DNA of 64,000 bases, from the NCBI RefSeq assembly GCF_004006175.1, contig NZ_CP033219.1:1674001-1738000 (forward strand). Reading direction: 5' to 3'. The position numbers and the translations under genes are program-made. Below the pieces are notes generated by a model, which had not been told where the DNA came from, did not search any database, and worked only from the letters and a program-made list of their open reading frames with translations. This document shows positions 51,401-59,816 of this stretch, piece after piece. The DNA is from Parasedimentitalea marina (lineage in GTDB: Bacteria; Pseudomonadota; Alphaproteobacteria; Rhodobacterales; Rhodobacteraceae). The first letter of the stretch is position 1, and the number at the start of each line of letters is the position of its first letter.

Positions 51401-52504
51401 GGGCTCAGAGACCAGAATGTCGGTGTCGTCAATGTCCACGGTTGGCGCAGCAGACCCGGCAACAAGAGGATACCAATAACCACCGAGCTCGTAGATCTCA
51501 GCATTGGCAGAGGAAAACAGCTCTTCCAGGAAGTCGGCCGGCTCTTCTTCAAACCGGACTTCAAAGCCCCCTTCAAAGCGCGGTCTTTGATTTGTTCCGA
51601 TAGGTGCGTCGCAGGTGTCCATAGCAAGGGTCCACCAGTCCAGTGGCAAATCCTCAGCAGGGAGACCTCCGCCCCAGGTGCTGCCACAGGGCAGGGCAAT
51701 TCCGCGAAACACATTGTAGCCGATCACCATCAGATTGCGGGTCGGCTCCCATGTGGTGGGATCAGTCCAGAGCTGTGCCCCTGTGCCACCCGCCGTGGCA
51801 TCTTTGCGCGGGTCATAAAGGGCAGGTCCATCAAGCTCAAACCGCACGTCTGGTCGCCCATTGGGGAACATGCGGTCAAGCCGGTCAAAGGTCAAAATGG
51901 CATGGGGGACGCCAGTCAAAATATGGTTGTCGGTCCAGGGGCGCTCCTCAATCAGACCAAACTTGTCGACCAGATAAGGGTCCGCCGCCAGATGGGAGCC
52001 ATTTATGAACCGGACCCAGCCCCGGTCGTTTCCGGCCCCGTCATTCTTGGAGACAAGCGGATAGCCAAAATCCGCGTGTGCGGTGTCGCCCAGGTCCGAG
52101 TATTCGCCATCAATGATAACCCGGCTCAAAGAGACGCCGGGCAGGTCGCCCACTGCAATCACAAAACACAAGTAGCGGAAATTGCCGCCATGGCTGCCCT
52201 GGTATTCCAGGTGCCCGGAGGTCGCATAGTGGCCCAGTATGGTGCCTTGCGGGTCGGTGCCGCCTGAGGTCGTGAATGTGGTTTGCAGGCCGGGTTCGCG
52301 TTGCTTGCGCTGCTGCAGCTTGGCGACCAGCATCGAAATTCCGGCTTTGACCAATGAGCGAAGCGCAAGAGAGGCCAGGGCCTTGACCGTTAAAGCGGCT
52401 TTGAAGGCTGCTCCCAGGGACGCCAAAACGGCGGCAATGGGGGCGGCGTCAGCAGGCTGAGTCAGTGCCAGCCAAAGGGCAAGGGCTGTTAAGAACAGGT
52501 TCAT
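48425..52504 (-). CDS. Tail tip / host-specificity protein (lambda J-like, 1359 aa)
   Basis: The first 25 residues look like a signal or membrane helix, followed by a J-like tip domain with VIIDGEYSDLG, PDVRFELDGPALYDPR and LPMVSSAEQCRQIG. Fibronectin-like beta sequence lies near 540-640. A long Ala-rich coiled-coil region (about 690-1090) has repeats of the type VTATEALVDAL and AAEAAIALKADQ. A DUF1983-like region and a C-terminal beta domain follow. It binds the receptor at the siphovirus tail tip. Confidence 0.88.
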   Translation of the reverse strand: MNLFLTALALWLALTQPADAAPIAAVLASLGAAFKAALTVKALASLALRSLVKAGISMLVAKLQQRKQREPGLQTTFTTSGGTDPQGTILGHYATSGHLEYQGSHGGNFRYLCFVIAVGDLPGVSLSRVIIDGEYSDLGDTAHADFGYPLVSKNDGAGNDRGWVRFINGSHLAADPYLVDKFGLIEERPWTDNHILTGVPHAILTFDRLDRMFPNGRPDVRFELDGPALYDPRKDATAGGTGAQLWTDPTTWEPTRNLMVIGYNVFRGIALPCGSTWGGGLPAEDLPLDWWTLAMDTCDAPIGTNQRPRFEGGFEVRFEEEPADFLEELFSSANAEIYELGGYWYPLVAGSAAPTVDIDDTDILVSEPEQYKPFPGAETTFNAVTITHPSPNALWNADPLDIIIKDDWVIEDGRQRLFELRLPMVSSAEQCRQIGNSLLLDNRRFRRHRFSLPPDFFHLQPLQTIRLSNEANSYDLKTFKITEVVYDLRTLNVAVSLQETDPDDFASDPEFELPDLPQVTGSPQVPDAGVPGFAVAGIRLKDENGNDRGVAIRATWLAGLEGTTSALAFQARIVGGTDERLSASTSDISALEFNLETLANRPYEVRAKAISNERNTDWTTWLPVTTPDVRLGPDALSPEFWQAVTDDANEAAANLDNALIAARITPLESEIQRVDTQLELRDIEQRSVAQALGVINGQILWATERLSQVQSTFADAGIITDPETGLVSIYGVSAAENLINEVEIRLNAAEANINLSASQAYVDQVVTDALLDPTQIPLVAALQVQVNQVMIDLDAAEAAIALKADQVTVDGLTVSLSSAWVQIDAANAAIELKVDTAEFDGVASRLQSAEVTIETLNGPQITQTVADTRALMEAAEAGNAATLALLLQQYENREIWRQDIAYASQDMRALVTEGRVATAEIVTTLGAAIDGNTALIETETSVRSSEAAALAASISTLQVQAGEADSAIVELNRVAVDSASGTARAVHQLQLDVTATQGSISASADALLAVTSRVTATEALVDALSTYALGLNSRLEDAESGLDGQASALQQITTRVATTEGAVSSQATALTELTTTQGQHTASIAEVTSAIDGVQAEYTLRIDNNGVVSGMTLRSELDAAGVPSTEVAFVSDMFAIVGPGGGNRLAPFVVYTEDTEVDGVLLPAGVHMPNVHIGRGKVGRLQIADQIVSDGYSEDSNGIPTSGLKLDFVNGLLKAAGIVVSRQMVLAQGSFTASGTHSNGYVWNFVNTGIKVGRDDVWQASTAALVVVAAINSGGNGPSGLDPYNSFWSLNASLQPGARWFGYPNTQPNLVWQRDPANLVKPHWSSGTDQRVFMRIQLDTQGGVYLNNPTVEWTVFQVT

Positions 52505-52917
52505 GGGCGAAACACCCTGACGGCGCGGGCCAGATGGACGTAATCCAATCGACGCGGGGTTAATACGTGGATTTGCGGCCCGCCAATAATGCCAAATGCG
52601 TCGTGGCCGTCTTCAGACAGCACAGCAATGTCACCAGGAGCGGACAGCGCCCAGCCGTCCACTTCAATCAGGTGGGACGCCGCCAAATCCCCCAGGCTGG
52701 CGTGGCCATGGTCTGCCAGCAAAGCGCGGCCCTGATCAAAACTCTGGTAACGCCCACGCCAGTTGGTGCTGGGGTCAGAACCGGTCAGGGCATTGACCCA
52801 ACCCGCTGCAAACAGGGCACAGTCAAAATTCCCGGCAAAGCGACCGGCGCTCAGGCGCGGGTAGCTGGCGCGCACATTGGCCAGATAGTCATAAAGAGCT
52901 TTTGAGCGATCCATCAT
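52501..52917 (-). CDS. NlpC/P60-like tail tip peptidase (138 aa)
   Basis: FDCALFAAGWVNALTG has the catalytic Cys in the D-C-A-x-F arrangement, and GHDAFGIIGG has the His, as in NlpC/P60-type papain-fold proteins of siphovirus tail tips. GDIAVL precedes the His as expected. It probably opens peptidoglycan at entry. It overlaps the J-like gene by 4 nt; start at 52917 or 52914. Confidence 0.8.
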   Translation of the reverse strand: MMDRSKALYDYLANVRASYPRLSAGRFAGNFDCALFAAGWVNALTGSDPSTNWRGRYQSFDQGRALLADHGHASLGDLAASHLIEVDGWALSAPGDIAVLSEDGHDAFGIIGGPQIHVLTPRRLDYVHLARAVRVFRP

Positions 52918-53513
52918 CACCCGCCCCACCGGACAGGCCATTCACCAGCCGTAGTGCTGTATTCGCGGCCCAGGTCCGCCGGATCTCGGCGTTGCAACTC
53001 AGAGCTGGACCGCTTCAGGGGCAGGCCCAAAGTCAGATTGCGGGCAGAGGACACCAGAACCAATTGCAGGAAATTCTCGCCGCCTTTGCGGGCAATCTCT
53101 TCGGGGGCTTCGTTCAAAAAGCCTTTGAACATGCGGATGGGTTCACCAAGCTGATTGCCGGTGTCGATATCCATCGGGCAGGAATGGATCTCAACACTGG
53201 CCAGGCGCGGATCATATTGGCGGACCAGGGCCTGCACTTCGTCTGTCAGGGGGGGCAGCTTGATCCGGGTTTGGCGGACTTGGAACCCAAGGCTGGCGGT
53301 GATCGGTGGAACATCAATCACGTTGCCTGCGCCGTAATATGTGCGCACTTCGCCGCCCACCAAAAAGATCTGGTGATCGTCACCGGTCCAAAACCCCAGG
53401 CTTTCTGGCGCGCCGGTGTCTCGGTTCTTGGCAACAATCCACAACAGCACCTGGCCGTCGGTGCCCCGGCGTTCGGCAAGCTGATTTTGGGTTGGGGTGG
53501 GGACTATGGGCAT
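52917..53513 (-). CDS. Tail tip protein (198 aa), DUF2163-type position
   Basis: Mostly beta-rich: LGFWTGDDHQIFLVGGEVRTYY and GSLGFQVRQTRIKLPPL-type sequence, and a central FKGFLNEAPEE. Position between the next tail protein and the NlpC-like gene matches the order in gene-transfer-agent and related siphovirus tails (DUF2163 then NlpC/P60). Family assignment is tentative. Confidence 0.7.
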   Translation of the reverse strand: MPIVPTPTQNQLAERRGTDGQVLLWIVAKNRDTGAPESLGFWTGDDHQIFLVGGEVRTYYGAGNVIDVPPITASLGFQVRQTRIKLPPLTDEVQALVRQYDPRLASVEIHSCPMDIDTGNQLGEPIRMFKGFLNEAPEEIARKGGENFLQLVLVSSARNLTLGLPLKRSSSELQRRDPADLGREYSTTAGEWPVRWGG

Positions 53514-53517
53514 AGAT

Positions 53518-54168
53518 CTACCTCAGGGTCTGGGTCCAGTTAATGACCCCGCCTTCACTGACAATGGACCGGCTGGCACCGTATTCGGCTTCCAGAATTT
53601 TTGCCCTGAGAACCGGATCGCCCAGCGTGACCGCAGCCCCCGCCTCTGCACCAGGGCGGATGAAGGGGATCACCTCAATATTGCTGATGGTTCCGGCCAG
53701 ATTGGCGATTGCGTCGGAGACGACACGGTGCACTGCGTAGCGGGTTGGGTTTGATCCGTAGGTGAAGCCAAGCAAGTCGCCCTGCGAGACCTTATAGAGC
53801 GCCGGTGCGCCGGTCAGGCTGAACTCGCGGTTGTTGGTGTTTAGGTCGGAAATCGTCGGAGTGGCCGCGCCAAGGCCGCTTTTATCGGGGTCGGCAATAG
53901 GGCCTGGCAGCCTGATATCACGCAGCAAAAACGACGCGCCGGGTTCCTCCAGGAGGGCAATGCGGGCTTCAATCGCGGCCCAGACGCTGTGATAGTCCTT
54001 ATCCAAGACAATCTGGCCCTGCCACAGCCGGGCCCCGCGTTTGTTGGCAATGACGTCGCCACCGCCAGTTTCAGATTGGGTCTGAGCACGGGCCAGTCGA
54101 AAGGTCACCTTGGCGACCGGCAGCGTGTCCAGAAATTGAGAGGTTGTCAGGGGCCATTGCAATGCCAT
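53518..54168 (-). CDS. Distal-tail-type protein (216 aa)
   Basis: A beta-rich protein starting MALQWPLTTSQFLDTL, with FRLARAQTQSETGGGD and GRIL-like GARLWQGQIVL. It follows the tape measure directly (shared base at 54168), where siphoviruses encode the distal tail or tail-tip adaptor. I cannot name a family surely. Confidence 0.68.
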   Translation of the reverse strand: MALQWPLTTSQFLDTLPVAKVTFRLARAQTQSETGGGDVIANKRGARLWQGQIVLDKDYHSVWAAIEARIALLEEPGASFLLRDIRLPGPIADPDKSGLGAATPTISDLNTNNREFSLTGAPALYKVSQGDLLGFTYGSNPTRYAVHRVVSDAIANLAGTISNIEVIPFIRPGAEAGAAVTLGDPVLRAKILEAEYGASRSIVSEGGVINWTQTLR

Positions 54169-56576
54169 CAGCCAGTTCCTCGCGGGTCATTCAAAACGCG
54201 GTGCACAGTTCCTGGCGCGACGTTGCTGTCGTAATCCTCGACCACATCCACGGCGATATTCTGGGCGGTTTCCTCGACCGTGGCTTTGAATAAGGGGCTG
54301 GGCTGGATGCGCAGCAGCACAGATTGCGGCCCGGAGTTTGAGCCGCCGGACAGGGGCTGTGCCGGTTGCATGCCGATGGTGCCACCGCTGGCCAGACCAG
54401 GGATATCAACACCGTCATTCATTGCCTGCAGCAGCGGGCGGTATTGCCGGGTTGCTTTTGCCGTGACCACGGTTTCGCCTGGGGAGAGCCAAGCCGGGAC
54501 CTTGTCGTCTTTGTTGCCACCAGCGCCATAAACTGTCCCGCCATCGGCCAGGCCGATGCCCCCCAGGATCAGGCCGGTCAGACCGCCAGTATCTCCACCC
54601 AAGCCAAACAAATCGGCCCAGGGGCCGTCGCCCAGCAACAGCGCCTGCAGCGCGGCTGCAGCGATTGCAGCTTCAACCTGCTTCCAGGCATCCGCAGCCT
54701 GTTCGCCGCCTGCAACCATGCCTTCGGCTAGCGTTTGAATATTGCTGTCGAGAAAATCCGCAGTCTGGCTCGTCAGCTCAATCGCCTGCTGTTCCTTCAG
54801 GCGCTCACGGATCAGCTCTTCAACGGCTTCGCGTTCGGCATCGGTGGCGTTTATCAAGACATCGCGAACACGGGCCATTTCTTGCAGAACAGGATCAGTT
54901 TCGCGCAAGACCTCCAGGCGTTCGCGTTCCCGCCCGATCAGTCTTTCAATGGCATCGCGTTCGGCGTTGATCTGGCTGGCACCACCACCACCGCCACCGC
55001 CGCCGCTGCGACGGGTGCTGGCGGAACGCGGATTTGGTGGCATGACCACGGGCGGGATATTCATGTCCGGGCGGGTGTAATCGATATTCCCCGCGCCAAT
55101 ACCTTCGCCACGGGGATCATAGAAATCTGGATTTTGATTGATATTGGAGACGATTTCTTGGCCCCGCGCCTTCAGCAGGTTTGTGTTGAGCCGGTGCGCC
55201 TCATCTGCTGCCAGGGTAATGTTGCCAGCCATATCCACGTTTGCAACGCCGTTGGCGGCGTCCCAGGCTTCCATCAGTTCGGCCTTCAGGGCGTCGGCAA
55301 TCTCGCGGGCTTGCGTTTGCTGCTGATAGATCGCGCGCTCTGCTTCCAGACGTTGCTCAGCAACCGCAACGCTGCCTTCGCCATGAACCGCAATTGTCGC
55401 TTGGATAGCGGCCTCGGCTCGAAGCTGCTGCAGGGTGTTGCGCGCGCTGGTGTCGATCTTAAGGCGCTGGCTCAGATAGTCCTGGGCAGAGGCCGCCATA
55501 CTGGCCCAGAGGTCAGCGCCGGTTTTCTTCAGTTCCTGCCAAGGTTCCTGCAGGCGGCCGGCAAAAATTTCCAAATTGCGGATGAGACCGGCCAGACCGT
55601 CATAGAATTCCCGCTGTTTAGCATTGAGGTTCTCTAATCCTCCCGAGGCGTCCAGAAGCATGGCCCGCACGTCCAGGGCGGCTTGTAGCTTGGTTGCAGG
55701 CTCCTCGCTGCTGTCCAAAATTTCCAGGTTCCTGGCGAACTCAACACCGGCCAGGCGGGCAGATTTTCGAATTGAATTCAGGCCAAGGAAATCCTGAGAC
55801 GCAGTGGCAGAGCTGTGATCGTCCCACCAGGATAGCTCCAGCACCAGATTGCGGACACTGGTTGCCGTGGCATCCATCTGTTGTGAAGCGTCAAACTTTG
55901 CCAGAGCGGCCATGTCAGCCAGAACAAGACGCAATGCAGGCGAGGCGGTGCCGAACTCTGCCAGCATATCGGCGGTGCTTTGACGGGCAGAGCGGGACTT
56001 TTCGGCAAAGGCATCAATGGCGTCGCCCACCGATTGGATGGCCTCTTCCAGGGTTTCGGCGTCCTCGTCCGCGCCGGTCAGCCAGTTTGACATGGCAGCA
56101 GCAGCGGCAATGGAGCCGATTGTGATAATGCTGATGGGGCTAATCATGCCGAGAAACCCGGCCTTGAGGGATTTTACCGCACCGGCTGCGCCCATTGGAC
56201 CGATGACCTGGCTAATCTGCGTACCCTGTTGAATGGCAAGCTGCAGTGGGTTCTGACCGGCGGCCATCATCACGCCGATATCGTTGAACTGGGCTGTGAG
56301 GTTGCCGACCTGGCCCGCTGCGGCCCGCTGCGAATTGCCCATGGTCATGGCCTCGCGGGCGACGGATTGCTCCGCTGCAGCCATCGCTCTGGCTTTAGAG
56401 GCTGCGGCGGTAGAGGCCGCGCCCATTTTCTTGGTCGCAGTTGTGGCTTTTACCTCGGCAACGTTGACGTCAGTCGTTGCCTTTTTGACGCTCTCTTTGG
56501 CGGCTTTGACTTCCTTCAACTCAGACACAGCCTGACTGCCGTCCATTAAGACCTTTCCTGAGACTACAAACGACAT
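54168..56576 (-). CDS. Tail tape-measure protein, prophage B (802 aa)
   Basis: Starts MSFVVSGKVLMDG. It has a long Ala/Lys helical part (40-110) and the typical siphovirus tape-measure core QVGNLTAQFNDIGVMMAAGQNPLQLAIQQG with a hydrophobic segment after it (LGMISPISIITIGSIAAAAAM). A Gly-rich hinge (GGGGGGG) lies near 540, with coiled coils around it. The C-terminus has GGNKDDKVPAWLSPGETVV. Start at 56576 lies directly behind the chaperone stop. Confidence 0.92.
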   Translation of the reverse strand: MSFVVSGKVLMDGSQAVSELKEVKAAKESVKKATTDVNVAEVKATTATKKMGAASTAAASKARAMAAAEQSVAREAMTMGNSQRAAAGQVGNLTAQFNDIGVMMAAGQNPLQLAIQQGTQISQVIGPMGAAGAVKSLKAGFLGMISPISIITIGSIAAAAAMSNWLTGADEDAETLEEAIQSVGDAIDAFAEKSRSARQSTADMLAEFGTASPALRLVLADMAALAKFDASQQMDATATSVRNLVLELSWWDDHSSATASQDFLGLNSIRKSARLAGVEFARNLEILDSSEEPATKLQAALDVRAMLLDASGGLENLNAKQREFYDGLAGLIRNLEIFAGRLQEPWQELKKTGADLWASMAASAQDYLSQRLKIDTSARNTLQQLRAEAAIQATIAVHGEGSVAVAEQRLEAERAIYQQQTQAREIADALKAELMEAWDAANGVANVDMAGNITLAADEAHRLNTNLLKARGQEIVSNINQNPDFYDPRGEGIGAGNIDYTRPDMNIPPVVMPPNPRSASTRRSGGGGGGGGASQINAERDAIERLIGRERERLEVLRETDPVLQEMARVRDVLINATDAEREAVEELIRERLKEQQAIELTSQTADFLDSNIQTLAEGMVAGGEQAADAWKQVEAAIAAAALQALLLGDGPWADLFGLGGDTGGLTGLILGGIGLADGGTVYGAGGNKDDKVPAWLSPGETVVTAKATRQYRPLLQAMNDGVDIPGLASGGTIGMQPAQPLSGGSNSGPQSVLLRIQPSPLFKATVEETAQNIAVDVVEDYDSNVAPGTVHRVLNDPRGTG

Positions 56577-56577
56577 C

Positions 56578-56904
56578 TTACTTTCCGCTCCATTCGGCCA
56601 ATGCGCCGCGTTCAATCATCTGCACCTGGGCAAACAGATCCGGCGTCATATCCACCCCGGCCATTTGCCAGGCAGCCTGGGCACCTGGGTAGTTCAGCCC
56701 CGTCACCCGAAACGTCCCGTCAGGCATAGCAATGCGGGTGAACTGCGTGGTGACGTCCAGAAAGGCCTGCACAGCATCGACGTTTGCGGCCCAAACGCCG
56801 TGTTCGTGGTTAATGTCTGGCCCAATGTCGTCCAGCGGGATGCCCAGCAATTCGCAATCGGTCTTGTCTTCGTCACAGTCTTCGTCACTGGGCCCGGTTT
56901 CCAT
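56578..56904 (-). CDS. Tail assembly chaperone extension (T part of G/GT)
   Basis: The frame begins before its first ATG and is entered by a -1 shift from 56940-57269. Contains YPGAQAAWQMAGVDMTPDLFAQVQMIE, matching the T part of tail chaperones (DUF1799-like). The fused GT protein would link the tail tube and tape measure during assembly. The ATG at 56904 has no clear ribosome binding site. Confidence 0.82.
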   Translation of the reverse strand: METGPSDEDCDEDKTDCELLGIPLDDIGPDINHEHGVWAANVDAVQAFLDVTTQFTRIAMPDGTFRVTGLNYPGAQAAWQMAGVDMTPDLFAQVQMIERGALAEWSGK

Positions 56905-56939
56905 GAGCGTGCCCCGAACCCAGGCGCGCCCGGCCCAGA

Positions 56940-57269
56940 TCAGTTTCCCAGTGCGTCCTGGATTAGGGCCGTGGTGTAGGTTTTCAGTAGGGCCATGCGC
57001 ACATAAGGCAGGTTCAACAGGCCCTCGCGGATCTCTTCGCTGTAGGGGATTGGCTTTTCCTTGTCGTCGACCAGGTCATCAGCGGAAATCATGACTTCCC
57101 GCAGAAATTCCTTGACGCCCTCCGTTTCAAACCAATCCAAACCCTCCGATTGGTCACTTGGAACGACCTTAAAAAGCCCTTTAAAGCTCTGTTCAAGGTG
57201 CCCATCCCCATCAGGGACTTTGACTTTGACGGTGCGGGAAAACGTGGGGACGGTGACAACATTGAACAT
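56940..57269 (-). CDS. Tail assembly chaperone (G part) with -1 frameshift site
   Basis: The 109-aa protein starts MFNVVTVPTFSRTVKVK. Its last codons read CTG GGA AAC TGA and contain the slippery heptamer GGGAAAC (56949-56943) in the proper X XXY YYZ phase directly before the stop. A -1 slip there continues as GKLIWAGRAWVRG into the downstream frame without a stop. This is the lambda G/GT arrangement, placed as usual between tube and tape measure. Confidence 0.87.
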   Translation of the reverse strand: MFNVVTVPTFSRTVKVKVPDGDGHLEQSFKGLFKVVPSDQSEGLDWFETEGVKEFLREVMISADDLVDDKEKPIPYSEEIREGLLNLPYVRMALLKTYTTALIQDALGN

Positions 57270-57287
57270 CAGGCGGGCTCCGGGAAA

Positions 57288-58223
57288 TTAAGTAAGGGTC
57301 AGCGACCACTGGTCGTTTTGAGTGGCGGCGCGCGGGATTAGCCGCAGGGGCCATTCTTTGATATTTTGGGACTGGCTAATGCTGGGGCGCTGCATTTGCG
57401 CCGTGGCCAGGCTCAGCGTGGCAATGCTGCCAGCCGTCGTGCCGTGCACCAGGCTAACCGGGACCCGATCCATATTGACTGCCATGGTGAAGGGATCAAA
57501 CGCGGTCAGTGGCTGCGCTTCAACCGTGGTTTCAAACGTCTCGGATTTATCGGTGATCAACACCCGATCGGAGCCAACCAGGAAGCGCGGTTCAATCTTA
57601 TTGCCCAGGGCCAGTTTGGCCGATGACATGACAAAGGATGTGCCGTCGATAGTGAAGGTGGGAGTGTTCTTGGCTGAGACAATCTTGGGCTCTTTCCAGC
57701 TTGAGAGAACAACAACCGGGGCGCTGACTTCAGTCGGGATTGTAAATAGCCCGGTGAAGTCAAACTTGATTTTTGGCGTGGCCTGAGCGCTCAGGTCAAA
57801 TTCCGCGGTGCCCCGTGCGCCCAGAATGACATAGCGGGTTTTGTCGATCACCATGTGAAAGGTGCCGCTCTCAAAGCTTTCACTGATCGGCGTATATTCC
57901 ACGGATGTGCCTGCAGTAATGGTCTCGGCGGCACCGCAGGCGCGCAACAGGGCACCCCAGGCAGGGGCCGTTCCGGCGGTTCCGGAGGCGCTGAGATCCA
58001 CTGTGAAGCTAAGAGTGGAATGCAGATCAGTTGGAATGGTGCCGTTTGCGCCCATGCCCGGCTGTTCCAGATCGCGCTCCTGGTCCTGGCCTTCCATGGG
58101 CTTCAGAGTGGCGTCCATGGCCAGCACGGCATTTGCCGCACCCGTGGGGCCGGGGTCGGTGCCATAGGTACTTTCCAGGGCAAACAGAATGCGCTTATTG
58201 CGCCAGAAGATTGGATCTGCCAT
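57288..58223 (-). CDS. Major tail tube protein, prophage B (311 aa)
   Basis: Begins MADPIFWRNKRILFALESTYG, the phage tail tube family start, and includes LEQPGMGANGTIPTDLHSTL and a GRITAEFDL-like GARGTAEFDLSAQ strand. It forms the non-contractile tube; no sheath gene is present, which shows a siphovirus-type tail. Confidence 0.9.
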   Translation of the reverse strand: MADPIFWRNKRILFALESTYGTDPGPTGAANAVLAMDATLKPMEGQDQERDLEQPGMGANGTIPTDLHSTLSFTVDLSASGTAGTAPAWGALLRACGAAETITAGTSVEYTPISESFESGTFHMVIDKTRYVILGARGTAEFDLSAQATPKIKFDFTGLFTIPTEVSAPVVVLSSWKEPKIVSAKNTPTFTIDGTSFVMSSAKLALGNKIEPRFLVGSDRVLITDKSETFETTVEAQPLTAFDPFTMAVNMDRVPVSLVHGTTAGSIATLSLATAQMQRPSISQSQNIKEWPLRLIPRAATQNDQWSLTLT

Positions 58224-58382
58224 TTACTTGGCCCCCTTTTTGGAACTGGGTTTTGGAGTTTGGATCTCAGGCTTGGCGGATTTGAGAGCCGGGTTAGAGG
58301 TTGGTTTTTCGACCTGCTTCAGGCTGCCATCGGGCTGGCGCACAAAGCTGCCGCCACCTTGCGGAATTTTGGGCTTCGTCAT
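58224..58382 (-). CDS. Very small Pro/Lys-rich protein before the tube gene (52 aa)
   Basis: Reads MTKPKIPQGGGSFVRQPDG and onward to a Lys-rich end (SSKKGAK). Its ATG overlaps the preceding stop (ATGA) and its stop abuts the tube ATG (TAAATG), so it fills the gap exactly. Small proteins with the same G-G-S-F-V-R-x-x-D-G core occur beside tail tube genes in other roseobacter phages, as far as I recall. Function unknown. Confidence 0.75.
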   Translation of the reverse strand: MTKPKIPQGGGSFVRQPDGSLKQVEKPTSNPALKSAKPEIQTPKPSSKKGAK

Positions 58383-58807
58383 GCTGAGATCCTCAGTTGG
58401 TCGGTGATTGAAAAGTCGATCTGAAACACCATTCGGCCCTGGTGCAGGGACAAGAGCTTGCCACGCTCAACCTGAAACACGCCGCTCACATCCTCGGGGG
58501 CCCATCCAGCAAGGGTGTCCACCACTTCGCGGATCAGTGGGTCAATGCGTTTCAACGCCTTTTGCCCCGCCTTGTCATGGGCTGAGGCAATCAACAAAAC
58601 GCCGATCACCTCATTTATGTCCTGGGTGAACATCCCAGCAGCGTCGCCTGGCTTGCCGCCCCTGAACCCCAATGGCACCACAATGGCGCTGGCATTGGCG
58701 GGCAGGCGTCCGGATTTCATCAGGTCAGCCAGATGGGCAACGGTTTCCACCTTGCCCTGCAGATCCGCGACCAGGGCATTCAGCCGGTCAGCAACGGCGT
58801 CAATCAT
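58379..58807 (-). CDS. Tail terminator-type protein (gp37-like, 142 aa)
   Basis: Contains IVVPLGFRGG near 43-52 and FTQDINEVIGVLLI near 60-73, the pattern of Mu gp37-like/tail terminator proteins that cap the tail and join it to the head. One-base overlap with gp36 and four-base overlap with the next gene. Confidence 0.75.
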   Translation of the reverse strand: MIDAVADRLNALVADLQGKVETVAHLADLMKSGRLPANASAIVVPLGFRGGKPGDAAGMFTQDINEVIGVLLIASAHDKAGQKALKRIDPLIREVVDTLAGWAPEDVSGVFQVERGKLLSLHQGRMVFQIDFSITDQLRISA

Positions 58808-59235
58808 CAGATGAACCCCGTCATTTTGCTGGCTTCCAGCGGGCGTTCGCGGTCGGTGATCTTGACGCCGGTCTCGTCAGAGCCGGTTGGTTCAACGCCT
58901 GCGATGGGCAACCGAATAGTGCCTTTGGCGATGTCGCGCAGGGCAGTCACCGCGTCTTTGTACTCGCTTTGGATTTTGTCTGAGGCCTCATAGACGTGCA
59001 GCCGGTAGATGGTGATCGCCGTGGCAAGATCTGCAATCAACGGCGGCGTCTCAGACAGGGGCAAGGTGTAACGGCCATGCAAATAGCCGTCGATCACGGC
59101 TCCGGCACCCTCAACGGCCTGGGCGACTGTGTTTACGTCAACGGCCCCGGTGCTGACTTCACCCCGGTCTGTCAACTCGACCAGTAGGTTTTCACCATAG
59201 CGGTCGTTTAGCTCTTGCAGCGTGGTGTAGGCCAT
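58807..59235 (-). CDS. Mu gp36-like head-tail connector, prophage B (142 aa)
   Basis: MAYTTLQELNDRYGENLL followed by IDGYLHGRYTLPL and LRDIAKGTIRLPI matches the A copy at 19182-19625 in all three motifs, though overall divergent. Marks the junction between Mu-like head genes and the tail. Confidence 0.88.
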   Translation of the reverse strand: MAYTTLQELNDRYGENLLVELTDRGEVSTGAVDVNTVAQAVEGAGAVIDGYLHGRYTLPLSETPPLIADLATAITIYRLHVYEASDKIQSEYKDAVTALRDIAKGTIRLPIAGVEPTGSDETGVKITDRERPLEASKMTGFI

Positions 59236-59298
59236 GGGGCGCAGTCCGGTGTGAAGGGGTCAGGGGAGGGCGGCGCGATTACAACGCCGCCCTGTTGG

Positions 59299-59802
59299 TC
59301 AATCGGCCTCGGCGGCCTCTACGACGCCCAGGTGTTCCAGGCGGAAGAACTGCTTTTGGGTCAGCTCGACTGTCTCGTCCGGGCCATAGTCCGTGCCGTT
59401 GTGCCTGAGCTGGTCGAGAACAACGGCGGCCACCAGGTCTGAAACTGGTTTGGGCGTGGGGTCCGGCCCGGGTTTAGGCACTGGCTTGGGCTTAGGCACT
59501 GGCGTAGGAACCGGATCTGGGTCCGGAGTTGGTGCGGGAGCCGGTGCCGGATCAGGAATGGGGGCAGGAGCCGTATTTGTGGTCGGGGCAGGTTTATCCG
59601 CCCCGGCGTTTGGCTCTGGGTCTGTCCCCAGAGTGTCCTCTGACTTGGCCGCCACAGTTCCTTTGTCATCGATGCCAGCCGCTGCGTCCAATTGAGCCTC
59701 TTTCCCAGCGACAGCCTTTTTCAACTTAACGTTGGAAATATTGCCGGGCAGCTCTAGGCCGAGCTCTTTGGCTCGAGCCAGCAGGGTTTCACGTTCACTC
59801 AT
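59299..59802 (-). CDS. gp35-position protein with Pro-rich repeat linker (167 aa)
   Basis: Residues 1-40 look like a small SAP/HeH-type helical domain (LLARAKELGLELPGNISNVKL). Residues 70-120 are a PxPxP-rich tract made of about ten PDP/PVP/PKP units. The end (YGPDETVELTQKQFFRLEHLGVV) resembles short head-protein tails. The tract probably is an extended linker on the capsid. The repeat could vary in length between strains. Confidence 0.7.
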   Translation of the reverse strand: MSERETLLARAKELGLELPGNISNVKLKKAVAGKEAQLDAAAGIDDKGTVAAKSEDTLGTDPEPNAGADKPAPTTNTAPAPIPDPAPAPAPTPDPDPVPTPVPKPKPVPKPGPDPTPKPVSDLVAAVVLDQLRHNGTDYGPDETVELTQKQFFRLEHLGVVEAAEAD

Positions 59803-59816
59803 GATCTGACCCTCCC

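Noticed and set aside
59393..59695. Gly/Val/Ser-rich plus-strand repeat protein
   Set aside because: It is the antisense of the Pro-rich linker of the minus-strand gp35-position gene.
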